Assembly (NCBI RefSeq): GCF_900115175.1
Contig: NZ_FOYV01000001.1
Coordinates: forward strand, 2,108,001-2,172,000
DNA from: Marinobacter gudaonensis
GTDB taxonomy: Bacteria > Pseudomonadota > Gammaproteobacteria > Pseudomonadales > Oleiphilaceae
DNA: 64,000 nucleotides
Direction: 5' to 3'
Part shown: positions 1 to 9,600 of the stretch, piece after piece
Position numbering within the stretch: the stretch's first letter is position 1
How the letters are laid out: the number at the start of each line of letters is the position of its first letter
Position numbers and translations under genes: made by a program
Notes under the pieces: generated by a model
Seen by the model: the letters and a program-made list of their open reading frames with translations, nothing else
Database searches by the model: none
Told to the model about the DNA's origin: nothing

Positions 1-39
1 AGTGATGGCGCAGGCTGTGGGGAGAATGTTTCGATGCTG

Positions 40-906
40 TCATCCGGATGTCAGCCCCCGACGCTGGAAAGACCAGGTTCGTATGATCTCGAGTTCGTCC
101 ACCTCCTGCCGCATCTCCTCGGGGAACGGGGCAAAAGGCGCTGCCATTCTCACAATCCGGATGGCGGCATCATCCAGCACCGTGCTGCCAGAGGACTGCA
201 GAATGGCCACTTCCTTGATGGTGCCGTCCTTCTTCAACGACACCAGCATACGCAGTGTGCCATAGATACCTGCCCGACGCGCCTCGGTCGGGTAGTTGAT
301 GTTACCCACCCGGGTCACCTTGCTCACCCAGTTTTGAACGTACCAGGCGTTGGTGGATTTCAGAGTGGACGCCGCGGTCACACGCATCACCCGCGGCTTG
401 CGGGCGTAGGCCCTCTGCTGGGCATCAAACCGGGCCTCCAGGCTGGCGATCTCCAGGCTGCGCTCCATCAGGCTCTTTTTCTCCCGCACCGGCAGCGGCT
501 CTTCCTCGGGTGTCGTCTGCTCCTGCGGTTTCTGAATCTTCTGGCTGGAAGGGCTCTCGGTCTGGACCACGGGCCGCTCTTCCTTCGGCTGCGGCCGGGT
601 TGTCGACGGAGGCTCCGGCTGCACCTGCGCCACCTCTGGCTGGCTGATCTCCGCCGGCTGAGGCGTGGTCATTTCCTGGACCTCTTCTTCGGTACCACTG
701 CCCTGCTGGCTGGTCTGGGCCAGGAAGTCCGCTTTTTCCGGCGCTTCCTGGTCGTCAAACTGCGACAGGGTAATTTCCATGGTCTGGGCCGAGGAGCGCG
801 GCTCCTCCGGGGCAAAGGTAATGCCCAGCACCACCATGGCGTGCACGGCCAGTGCCATGAAGAGGGTAAAGGAGAGCCGGTCGAAGTCGCTTACCTGAAC
901 TGCCAT
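40..906 (-). CDS. TonB-family energy transducer (TonB3-like)
   Basis: The 288-residue protein has one N-terminal membrane segment (about residues 12-31), a Pro/Glu/Gln-rich spacer (about 90-150) and a C-terminal TonB fold (about 195-280). This is the layout of TonB proteins that carry proton-motive energy from ExbB/ExbD to outer-membrane proteins. It is followed 48 bp upstream by gshB on the same strand, the order seen for tonB3-gshB next to pilG in Pseudomonas aeruginosa, where TonB3 affects twitching motility. That role is inferred here from synteny. No exbB or exbD lies nearby. Confidence 0.88.
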   Translation of the reverse strand: MAVQVSDFDRLSFTLFMALAVHAMVVLGITFAPEEPRSSAQTMEITLSQFDDQEAPEKADFLAQTSQQGSGTEEEVQEMTTPQPAEISQPEVAQVQPEPPSTTRPQPKEERPVVQTESPSSQKIQKPQEQTTPEEEPLPVREKKSLMERSLEIASLEARFDAQQRAYARKPRVMRVTAASTLKSTNAWYVQNWVSKVTRVGNINYPTEARRAGIYGTLRMLVSLKKDGTIKEVAILQSSGSTVLDDAAIRIVRMAAPFAPFPEEMRQEVDELEIIRTWSFQRRGLTSG

Positions 907-954
907 TCCTGAATTGAATCCTGTCGTTGAACCCGTCCGGCCGGTCTGGCCGGA

Positions 955-1908
955 TCAAGCCTGGCCGAGACGCCGGGCGATGGCATCCATCAGCATGCCG
1001 CCAATATCGATCCCGAAGGCGGCATCAAGTTCCCGGATGCAGGTCGGGCTGGTCACGTTGATTTCGGTCAGGTAATCACCGATCACGTCCAGACCCACAA
1101 AGATCAGTCCCTTTTCCTTGATCACCGGCGCCACACGGGCACAGATTTCACGGTCCCGGGCGGTCAACTCACGGCCCTCGCCGCGACCACCGGCGGCCAG
1201 ATTGCCCCGGTTTTCTCCGTGGGACGGAATCCGGGCCAGGGCATAGGGCACCGGCTCACCGTCGATCAACAGTATGCGCTTGTCGCCGTCGGTGATTTCG
1301 GGAATGTATTTCTGGGCCATGGCCTGATGGGTGCCATAGTTGGTCAGGGTTTCAATAATGACCCCCAGATTGAAGTCATTTTCCCGGATACGGAAGATCG
1401 AATGCCCACCCATGCCGTCCACCGGCTTCATGATGACATCGCCGTGCTTGGCGTAGAACTCCCGGAACCGGGTGGCGGAACGGCTGACCAGCAGCGGCGG
1501 GGTCAGATCCTCGAACTGGGTGGCAAACAGTTTCTCGTTACAGTCCCGCAGCGTGGCCGCCGGATTGACCACCAGCGCCCCCTGCTGCTCGGCGGCTTCC
1601 AGTATATAGGTGGCCATCAGGAACTCGCGGTCCACCGGCGGATCCTTGCGCATGAGGATCACGTCCAGGTCCCCCAGCGCCCGATCCCGGGCGGGCCCAT
1701 AGCTGAACCAGTTGTCCGGATCCATGTGTACGGTCAGGTCCCGGGTGTGGGCCATGGCTTTGCCGCCGTCGAGGTACAGGTCGGGCAGCTCCATGTACTC
1801 AATTTCCCAGCCCCGGTTCTGGGCGGCCAACAACATGGCCAGTGAACTGTCTTTCTTGAAGTGAATGTCTTCAATCGGATCCATCACGATCCCGAGTCTG
1901 ACGGTCAT
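955..1908 (-). CDS. gshB: Glutathione synthetase
   Basis: This 317-residue ATP-grasp ligase joins gamma-glutamylcysteine and glycine to make glutathione in the cytoplasm. Length and sequence fit bacterial GshB (about 316 residues): an N-terminal domain beginning MTVRLGIVMDPIEDI, a glycine-rich ATP-grasp loop (KPVDGMGGHSIFRI, about residue 158), and a C-terminal GLDVIGDYLTEINVTSPT segment typical of the Mg-ATP site. It diverges from pilG across a 303-bp gap and may be cotranscribed with the TonB-like gene. Confidence 0.96.
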   Translation of the reverse strand: MTVRLGIVMDPIEDIHFKKDSSLAMLLAAQNRGWEIEYMELPDLYLDGGKAMAHTRDLTVHMDPDNWFSYGPARDRALGDLDVILMRKDPPVDREFLMATYILEAAEQQGALVVNPAATLRDCNEKLFATQFEDLTPPLLVSRSATRFREFYAKHGDVIMKPVDGMGGHSIFRIRENDFNLGVIIETLTNYGTHQAMAQKYIPEITDGDKRILLIDGEPVPYALARIPSHGENRGNLAAGGRGEGRELTARDREICARVAPVIKEKGLIFVGLDVIGDYLTEINVTSPTCIRELDAAFGIDIGGMLMDAIARRLGQA

Positions 1909-2211
1909 GGGCTTTGGTGGACTCCCTGAGGGTTAAAAACACGAACCGGTCTGCAGAGCGGACCAGTCAATCGATGCTATGCTTTGCATTGATAACAGAT
2001 GGTATTGTACCCGAGCTGCAAATGCATCCGGAGAAATCCTCAGTCAGTAACGTGACAGTGCGGGCAGAAGTACATTTGGTCACAAACTAATACTTTTTAT
2101 CCGTTCATTGATAATCTATAAATGATCGGGGTTTATAGAAGAACCTTAAGGTTTGTGTTAAAACCCTCGGTTCAAAATAACGACAGTCGCTGAGCGCAAG
2201 GCAGTTGGACA
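1909..2211. promoter_or_regulatory. Divergent gshB / pilG intergenic region
   Basis: This 303-bp gap holds no convincing gene. It is clearly more AT-rich than its surroundings between about 2085 and 2165, as expected for a promoter zone. A possible sigma-70 -10 (TATAAA, 2117-2122) faces pilG but has no good -35 at the right distance, so I do not claim a defined promoter. Both gshB (minus) and the pil/chp operon (plus) must start from this region or very near it. Confidence 0.4.
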
Positions 2212-2604
2212 ATGGATGACAACTTCGAGAACTTGAAGATCATGGTGATCGACGACAGTAAAACCATCCGTCGCACCGCAGAAACCCTGTTGAAAAAGGT
2301 CGGCTGCGAGGTGATCACCGCAACCGACGGCTTTGACGCTCTCGCCAAGATCGCCGATTCCCAGCCGGACATCATTTTTGTTGATATCATGATGCCTCGC
2401 CTGGACGGCTACCAGACCTGCGCACTTATCAAGAACAACTCCTCCTTCAAGAAGACGCCGGTTATCATGCTCTCCAGCAAGGACGGGCTGTTCGACAAGG
2501 CCAAAGGCCGGATCGTAGGCTCGGACCAGTACCTGACCAAACCGTTCAGCAAGGATGAACTGCTCAACACCATCCGCCAGTACGTTCCACAGGCGGAACA
2601 GTAA
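2212..2604 (+). CDS. pilG: Twitching motility response regulator PilG
   Basis: This 130-residue single-domain CheY-like receiver has the acidic pair D14/D15, the phospho-acceptor D58 (in FVDIMMPRLDG) and the conserved K110 in YLTKPF. It has no output domain. In the Chp pathway PilG receives phosphate from ChpA and promotes pilus extension and cAMP signalling. It is the first gene of a same-strand run pilG-H-I-J-K-chpA-B-C, 32 bp ahead of pilH. Confidence 0.95.
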   Translation: MDDNFENLKIMVIDDSKTIRRTAETLLKKVGCEVITATDGFDALAKIADSQPDIIFVDIMMPRLDGYQTCALIKNNSSFKKTPVIMLSSKDGLFDKAKGRIVGSDQYLTKPFSKDELLNTIRQYVPQAEQ

Positions 2605-2636
2605 ACCTGCTGATACAAAGAACCATTGAGGAAACC

Positions 2637-2999
2637 ATGGCCCGCATTCTGATTGTTGATGACTCCCCTACCGAGGTTAAGAAGATCTCCACGATCCTGG
2701 AGAAACACCAGCACGAGGTGCTGACCGCCGACAACGGCGCAGACGGTGTTGCCAAGGCCCGTGCAGAAACACCCGACCTGGTTCTGATGGACGTGGTCAT
2801 GCCCGGCCTGAACGGCTTCCAGGCAACCCGCCAGCTGACCCGCGCACCGGAAACCGCCTCCATTCCCGTGGTCATTGTTACCACCAAGGATCAGGAGACA
2901 GACCGGGTATGGGGTACCCGCCAGGGCGCCAAGGGTTACCTGGTCAAGCCGGTTAACGAAGACGACCTGATCAAAACAATCAACAGCCTGATTGCCTGA
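2637..2999 (+). CDS. pilH: Twitching motility response regulator PilH
   Basis: This second stand-alone receiver has 120 residues, with D8/D9, phospho-acceptor D52 (LMDVVMPGLNG) and K104 (YLVKP). PilH is the partner of PilG in the Chp system and in Pseudomonas is linked to pilus retraction or acts as a phosphate sink. It sits 32 bp after pilG and 20 bp before pilI, with a purine-rich ribosome binding site (GAGGAAACC) just before its ATG. Confidence 0.95.
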   Translation: MARILIVDDSPTEVKKISTILEKHQHEVLTADNGADGVAKARAETPDLVLMDVVMPGLNGFQATRQLTRAPETASIPVVIVTTKDQETDRVWGTRQGAKGYLVKPVNEDDLIKTINSLIA

Positions 3000-3019
3000 T
3001 CCCCAACCGTGGAGTACGC

Positions 3020-3565
3020 ATGTCCGCCCAGGCCGCCCCTTTTGCCGTTCTGACGGATATCGCCGAGCGCAGCCGGTCCATGGCCGCCGGCCTGCCGGAG
3101 CAACAGGAAGCCGTTGAGCTCTGGAACGGCATTGGTTTCATTCTCGCCGGCCAGCGCTACGTCGCTCCCATGGGCGAAGTTACTGAAATCCTCCACGTGC
3201 CCCGCTTTACCCACATTCCCGGGGTACGCCCGTTTCTGCTCGGAGCGGCCAATGTTCGCGGCCGCCTCCTGCCTCTGGTCGACCTTGCCAGCTTCTTCGA
3301 CATCCCCCGTTCCTCCCGCAGCCAGCGGGAGCGGCGCGTGCTCGTTGTTGAACAGGGCGACATTTTCAGCGGGCTGGTCGTGGACAGCGTTCTGGGCATG
3401 CAGTACTTCGCAACTGACAGTTTCAAGGATTCGCCTGACGGCGTTCCTGAAAACGTTCGACCGTTTGTCTCAGGCGGTTACGAACGCAATGAGGAAGTCT
3501 GGAAAGTGTTCTCGGCCGTCGACCTGCTCGACGACGAACGCTTCCTGGACGTTGCCCAGTGGTAA
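3020..3565 (+). CDS. pilI: CheW-like adaptor PilI
   Basis: The 181-residue protein has a single CheW domain (about residues 35-175) with the typical RGRLLPLVDLASFF strand and VDSVLG segment. CheW proteins couple the receptor to the CheA kinase, so PilI should dock ChpA onto PilJ arrays at the inner membrane. It lies between pilH and pilJ, and the 91-bp gap to pilJ holds no obvious signal beyond the pilJ ribosome binding site. Confidence 0.93.
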   Translation: MSAQAAPFAVLTDIAERSRSMAAGLPEQQEAVELWNGIGFILAGQRYVAPMGEVTEILHVPRFTHIPGVRPFLLGAANVRGRLLPLVDLASFFDIPRSSRSQRERRVLVVEQGDIFSGLVVDSVLGMQYFATDSFKDSPDGVPENVRPFVSGGYERNEEVWKVFSAVDLLDDERFLDVAQW

Positions 3566-3656
3566 GGGTGGTGACAATGGCAGGAACATCACCCTGACCG
3601 CCTGAAGCCCGACAAAACAAACTTGCCATTTTATTGAAAAGGCCGGGAGCCAGAAG

Positions 3657-5732
3657 ATGAAGAACAGAGCCGGAAGACTCAGTATGGGACAGGGAGGCAA
3701 CAAACTGGTTGCCGGCCTGATCGCCGCACTGATCGCACTCACCATCCTGCTCGTTGTGGTGCTGTTTATTATCAACCGGGACAGCCAGAACGATCAGGAA
3801 TACATCGCCCAGACCGCGGAACTGCGGGTACTCTCGCAGGCCATTGCGAAGAACGCCACGGAAGCGGCCGGCGGCACCGCCGAGGCCTTCAACCAGCTGC
3901 GGCGATCCCGGGACGAATTCCAGCAGCTCTGGACCAACATCACCGAAGGTAACCCGGAAACCGGCCTGCCCCCCAGTGAAATGGCCCAGGAAAGCGGCGT
4001 ACAGGCCACCTGGAACACGGTGCGGGAGAACGCCGACAGCATCCTCTCCACGCAGGATGCCGTACTTGGCCTGCACGAGGTCGCCCGGACTCTCAACGAA
4101 ACCATTCCCCAGCTGCAGGTTGAGTACGACGACATCGTACAGATCCTGCTCGACAACAACGCGCCGGCCGAGCAGATTGCCCTGGCCCAGCGCCAGTCAC
4201 TGCTGGCAGAACGGATTGTGCGCTCGGTTAACAACGTACTCTCCGGTGACGAAGACGCCGTTATCGCCGCCGACCGTTTCGGCCGCGACGCCAACCTCTT
4301 CGGCCGCGTACTCGACGGCCAGCTCAATGGCAACCCGGCCATGGGTATTTCTCGGGTTGACGACGAAGACGCCATCTACGGCCTGGAAGCCGTTGATGAG
4401 CTGTTCCAGTTCGTTTCCCAGAACGTAGACGCAATTCTTGAAGCCTCTCCCGACCTCTTCAAGGTGCGTACCGCTGCCAGTGATATCTTCCAGAACTCCG
4501 AGATCCTGCTCTCCGAACTGTCTGACCTGGCGGAAAACTTCCGGAACCAGTCCGGCTCCCGCGTGGTCAGCCCGACGCTCGCCTTCATCATCCTGGCTGC
4601 GATGGTGGCCATCGTTGTGTTCATCGGTCTGGCCCTGTATCGCGAAGCCCAGGCCCGCCTGGCCACGACCCAGGAGCAGAACGAGCAGAACCAGAACGCG
4701 ATCCTGCGACTGCTGGACGAACTGGCCGACCTGGCGGACGGTGACCTGACCACCGAGGCCACGGTTACCGAGGACTTCACCGGCGCCATCGCCGACTCCA
4801 TCAACTACGCGATCGACCAGATGCGCGGGCTGGTACAGGCGATCCGGGGTACGGCGGTACGGGTTGCTTCTGCGGCCCAGGAAACCCAGGCCACGGCCAT
4901 GCACCTGGCCGATGCCTCCGAGCACCAGGCCCAGGAAATTGCCGGCGCCTCTGCCGCGGTGAACGAGATGGCGGTTTCCATCGACCAGGTATCCTCCAAC
5001 GCCGCCGAATCCTCCGCGGTTGCGGAGCGCTCGGTTGCGATCGCGAAGAAAGGCGCGGAAGTGGTACAGAACACCATCCGTGGCATGGACAACATCCGTG
5101 AGCAGATCCAGGAAACGTCCAAGCGGATCAAGCGACTGGGTGAATCGTCCCAGGAAATCGGTGACATCGTATCCCTGATCAATGACATCGCCGACCAGAC
5201 CAACATCCTGTCCCTGAACGCCGCGATCCAGGCCTCCATGGCCGGTGACGCGGGCCGGGGCTTCGCGGTGGTTGCGGACGAAGTTCAGCGACTGGCGGAA
5301 CGTTCCTCTGCGGCAACCAAGCAGATTGAAGCGCTGGTTAAGACGATCCAGTCAGACACCAACGAAGCCGTTATCTCCATGGAACACACCACCGCCGAGG
5401 TGGTCCGTGGTGCCCGTCTGGCCCAGGACGCGGGTATCGCGCTCGAGGAAATCGAGAACGTATCCATGTCTCTGGCAGAACTGATCCAGAACATCTCCAA
5501 CGCCGCGCGCCAGCAGTCTTCTTCTGCCGCGCACATTTCCAACACCATGAACGTTATCCAGGAAATCACCTCCCAGACCTCCTCCGGTACCAACGCGACA
5601 GCGAAGTCTATCGGTAACCTGGCAGAAATGGCGTCCGAGCTGCGGTCTTCCGTTGCCGGCTTCACCCTGCCAGAAGAGGACGCGGCGGATCAGGAAGAAG
5701 AGGAAGACAGCGACGTTCCGGTGGTGGGCTGA
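3657..5732 (+). CDS. pilJ: Type IV pilus methyl-accepting chemoreceptor PilJ
   Basis: The 691-residue inner-membrane receptor has a first membrane helix at about residues 15-41, a periplasmic PilJ-type sensory region to about 300, a second helix at about 302-325, a HAMP-like linker and a long cytoplasmic signalling coiled coil. The hairpin tip has QTNILSLNAAIQASMAGD followed by [18 protein letters not shown]. It differs from canonical receptors ([10 protein letters not shown]) in the way PilJ proteins do. The C-terminus is acidic. It should sense pilus or surface contact and feed ChpA through PilI and ChpC. Confidence 0.95.
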   Translation: MKNRAGRLSMGQGGNKLVAGLIAALIALTILLVVVLFIINRDSQNDQEYIAQTAELRVLSQAIAKNATEAAGGTAEAFNQLRRSRDEFQQLWTNITEGNPETGLPPSEMAQESGVQATWNTVRENADSILSTQDAVLGLHEVARTLNETIPQLQVEYDDIVQILLDNNAPAEQIALAQRQSLLAERIVRSVNNVLSGDEDAVIAADRFGRDANLFGRVLDGQLNGNPAMGISRVDDEDAIYGLEAVDELFQFVSQNVDAILEASPDLFKVRTAASDIFQNSEILLSELSDLAENFRNQSGSRVVSPTLAFIILAAMVAIVVFIGLALYREAQARLATTQEQNEQNQNAILRLLDELADLADGDLTTEATVTEDFTGAIADSINYAIDQMRGLVQAIRGTAVRVASAAQETQATAMHLADASEHQAQEIAGASAAVNEMAVSIDQVSSNAAESSAVAERSVAIAKKGAEVVQNTIRGMDNIREQIQETSKRIKRLGESSQEIGDIVSLINDIADQTNILSLNAAIQASMAGDAGRGFAVVADEVQRLAERSSAATKQIEALVKTIQSDTNEAVISMEHTTAEVVRGARLAQDAGIALEEIENVSMSLAELIQNISNAARQQSSSAAHISNTMNVIQEITSQTSSGTNATAKSIGNLAEMASELRSSVAGFTLPEEDAADQEEEEDSDVPVVG

Positions 5733-5759
5733 TCTTCGCTCCAGGGCTGTTGACGGTTT

Positions 5760-6659
5760 ATGGCGCACATGCATAACAACCTGTCACCTGCCGAGGGCAT
5801 CTGGTCACTGCGCCGACTCCCCGACATGGATGAGGCGCAGTTCACCCAGTGGCAAACCCTGCTGGAGCACCGGACGGGTATAACCCTGCCGGCAGAGCGC
5901 CGTTCCTTCCTGGAGACCAACCTTGGCATCCGGATGCGGGAAATCGGCTGCAGCAGTTACCAGGCCTACTACGAGCAGATAGTCTCCGGACCGGACGCCA
6001 TCCGGGAATGGGCCACGCTGGTGGACAGGCTCACGGTTCAGGAAACCCGGTTCTTCCGGGACCCGGACGCCTTCCGACTGGTGGCGGACTATGTGCTTAC
6101 CCGGCCCAGGGAGCTGTTAAGGAAACGCCCGCTGGAGGCCTGGAGTGTCGGCTGTTCGACCGGCGAGGAGCCCTACACCCTGGCCATGGTGCTGAACGAG
6201 TGCATGAACCAGCTGGCGCTTCAGCCGTTGTTCGGCGTCACCGGTTCGGACATCAGCAAGCCTGCAATCGAGAAGGCCCGGAACGGCCAGTTCAATCCCC
6301 GCAAACTGCTGGGCATGGACGAAGAGATGAAAACCCGGTACTTCCGCCCGGCCGAGCGGAATACCGTCGAAATTGTGAACAGCATCCGTGACCGAGTGTG
6401 CTTTACCAGACTCAATGTACTGGATCTCGACAAGGCACCGATGCACGGCATGAACATTATCTTCTGCCAGAACCTGCTGATCTATTTCCGTCGTTGGCGC
6501 CGGCGGGAAATTGTCAAGCGACTTGCAGAGCGGCTGGCGCCCGGGGGGTTGCTGGTGCTGGGCCAGGGAGAGCTGACCGACTGGCAGCCACCCGGCCTTC
6601 AGAGAGTTCCCTCGGAACATGTGCTGGCGTGGATCAAACGCCAGACTGACGAAGAATAA
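5760..6659 (+). CDS. pilK: CheR-type chemoreceptor methyltransferase PilK
   Basis: This 299-residue SAM-dependent methyltransferase should methylate glutamates of PilJ. It has the CheR N-terminal helical domain and a Rossmann catalytic domain with WSVGCSTGEEPYTLAM (SAM loop, about residue 126) and NIIFCQNLLIYF (motif near 240). An in-frame ATG three codons downstream (5769) is an alternative start. The gene ends 11 bp before the preferred chpA start, consistent with one operon. Confidence 0.93.
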   Translation: MAHMHNNLSPAEGIWSLRRLPDMDEAQFTQWQTLLEHRTGITLPAERRSFLETNLGIRMREIGCSSYQAYYEQIVSGPDAIREWATLVDRLTVQETRFFRDPDAFRLVADYVLTRPRELLRKRPLEAWSVGCSTGEEPYTLAMVLNECMNQLALQPLFGVTGSDISKPAIEKARNGQFNPRKLLGMDEEMKTRYFRPAERNTVEIVNSIRDRVCFTRLNVLDLDKAPMHGMNIIFCQNLLIYFRRWRRREIVKRLAERLAPGGLLVLGQGELTDWQPPGLQRVPSEHVLAWIKRQTDEE

Positions 6660-6670
6660 CCGGAGTGGTT

Positions 6671-9600
6671 ATGGGCAATCACCATGACAGCATCGCCCTC
6701 GACTGGGTTCGGGGAGAGATACAGGACACGCTGACCCAGGGTCAGCATGCACTGGAGGCGTATGTCGAGAATCGCGACGACACTGCGCGCCTGCGCTTCT
6801 GCCTGAATTATCTCCATCAGGTACACGGCACCCTGCAGATGGTTGAGCTCTTCGGGGCGGCGCTGCTCACCGAGGAAATGGAGAAGCTGACCCAGGCGGT
6901 GCTGAACGAGACCGTGGCCAACACCGACGAGGCGGTGAATGTGCTCATGCAGGCCATTCTTCAGCTTCCCCAGTATCTTGAGCACCTCGGGACCAGCCAG
7001 GACGATTTCCCGATGGTGCTGCTGCCCCTGCTGAACGACCTTCGGGCAGCCCGTGGTGAATCCCTGCTCTCTGACACCTCGCTGTTCAAGCCGGATCTGG
7101 CACCTGCCCGCATCAAGGTAAGCGGCAAGGTTTCCCAGCGCCTGCAGGATCCGACCGTGCTTGGCCACATCCGCAAGCTGCGCCAGATGTACCAGTTCGC
7201 TCTTGCCGGCGTGATCCGTGAAGCCGATCTGGATGCGCACTTTGACTACATGCAGAAAGTCATCCAGCGGCTGATACGCCTGTGCCAGAAGACTCCAAGG
7301 GGTGAAGTCTGGAAAGCGGCCAGCGGCTTTGTCGAGTCCCTTCAGGGGCGCGTCAATCCGGTCAACCCGGCCGTCAAATCCCTGCTTCGGGAACTGGACA
7401 GCGAGATTCGACGGCTCATTGACGAGCACGCCGACATCCTGCTGCAACCGGCGCCGGAAGCACTGCTGAAACATCTTCTGTATTACGTCGCCCGGGCGCG
7501 AGACCTGGACACGCCTCACATCAGCGCGCTCAGGGAGGCGTACCAGCTGAGTCGCGCCCTGCCCTCGGATGATGACGTGGATGCAGCCCGAAGCCGCGTA
7601 TCCGGCCCGGGTCGGGACGCCATCCACTCCGTGGTCGGCGCCCTCAACGAAGAGTTGGCGAAACTGAAAGATCAGCTTGATCTTTATGTGCGCTCCGAAC
7701 TGCGCCAGAACAGCGAACTGGAAGACCTGCTGCCCGGCCTGCGCCAGGTGGCCAACACCCTGGCCGTGCTGGGGCTGGGCATTCCCCGCAAGGTAGTGAC
7801 CGAGCAGGTCGAACTGGTACAGAAGCTCAGCGACCAGACAGAGCCCGTCGACGACGGTACCCTGATGGATATCGCCGGCGCCCTGCTCTACGTCGAAGCC
7901 AGCCTGGCCGGCCTCGAGAGCGATGGCCAGCCGGACACCGCCCAGCCGGATACGGATGCGACGGTGAACCTTGGCTCGCGAGAACTCGGCGAAGCCAGCA
8001 GTGCTCTGCTGCGGGAATCCCGCAACACCCTGGAGCAGGTCAAATCGGCGATTGTGAACTTCATTGCCTCCCAGTGGGACACCCGCGAAATCGAGCACGT
8101 GCCCGGCCTGCTGCACAGCATCCGCGGCGGCCTGAGTCTGATACCCCTGGAACGGGTGGCCAGCATGCTCGCTTCCGCCGAGCGCTACATCACCGACGTA
8201 CTGCTGAGCAGTGGTCAGGTGCCCGACTGGAAGCAACTGGATACCCTGGCCGATGCGGTAACCAGCATCGAATATTATCTGGAGCGCCTGGCCGAGGGCA
8301 TCGGAGAGAACGACTCCGTGCTCAGAGTGGCCGAAGACAGTCTCGCCAGCCTTGGTTTCCCGGTTGGTGCCGAGCCCACCTGGACCGAAACTTCCAGCGA
8401 GGACGTTCCGCTTGTAGAAGCAACGGAAGACCAGCCGGAAACCCCCGTGCCCATGCCGGAGGACGCCGGCAAAGGCTCTGATGCCGAACTTCTGGACGAT
8501 GAAATCCTTGGCATTTTTGTCGAGGAAGCAGAAGAGGTGCTGGAGACCATCCACGAGTTTTACCCGCGCCTGCGCCAGAACCACGACGACCGCGAGGCTC
8601 TGACCGAAGTTCGTCGGGCCTTCCATACGCTCAAGGGCAGCGGCCGGCTGGTGGGCGCCACCAGTATTGGTGAACTGGCCTGGTCGGTGGAGAACCTGCT
8701 CAATCGCGTCATTGATCAGACGGTGCGCCCCACCGACGACATGTTCACCCTGGTGGACGAAGTCAACGCCCGCATTCCCTCGCTGATTCGCGAGTTCAAG
8801 GAAGGCCAGACCGCTGGCGACGTGAGTGCCCTGATCAGCCGCGCCGAAGCCATGGCCACCACCCGCCGTGCCGAGGGCGAGCCGACGGCAGCGGCGGAAC
8901 CGGCGAGCGCGCCTTCGACAGACCAGCAGGTTGAGGATGCTTCGCCCGAGCCCGCGGTGGAAACGCACGCTTCCGAAACCGCCGACGAAGACGACCTGAT
9001 CGACGACGAGATCCTGGAAATCTTCGTGGAAGAGGCCGGCGAGGTACTGGAGACCATTCGCGAATACCTGCCCATGCTCCTGCGTCAACATGACGACCGC
9101 AGCGCCCTGTCCGAGGTACGGCGGGCATTCCACACCCTCAAGGGCAGTGGTCGCATGGTCGGAGCCCTGGTGGTCGGCGAACTGGCCTGGTCCGTTGAGA
9201 ACATGCTGAACCGGGTGATCGACGGCAGCATCTTCATGAACGACGACATCGCTGTTCTGCTGAAAGATGTCACCGCCGACCTGCCCGCACTGGTTGAGGA
9301 TTTCGAGCAGCGCCGTGCGCCTTCGGTGGACACCTCCAACCTGGAGGCCCGTGCCAATGCCCTGGCCAACGGCGAAATCCCGGATGCCAGCACCATGCCG
9401 GCCGCCGAGGCGGACAGCACGGAAAGCCAGGCCGAAGAACCGGCCGTTTCCGACGCGACCGAAACCGAACCTTCTGACGAGGACGTGGTTGATCCCTTGC
9501 TGCTCGACATATTCGAGAGTGAGACGGAAACCCACCTGCAAACCCTGAAGGACTTTCTGGCTGCCGCCGGCGACAAGACGTCGGTAGCCTACACAGACGA

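Noticed and set aside
1..39. A gene fragment at the left edge
   Set aside because: Only 39 bases precede the TonB-like stop and no start or ribosome binding site can be assigned there.
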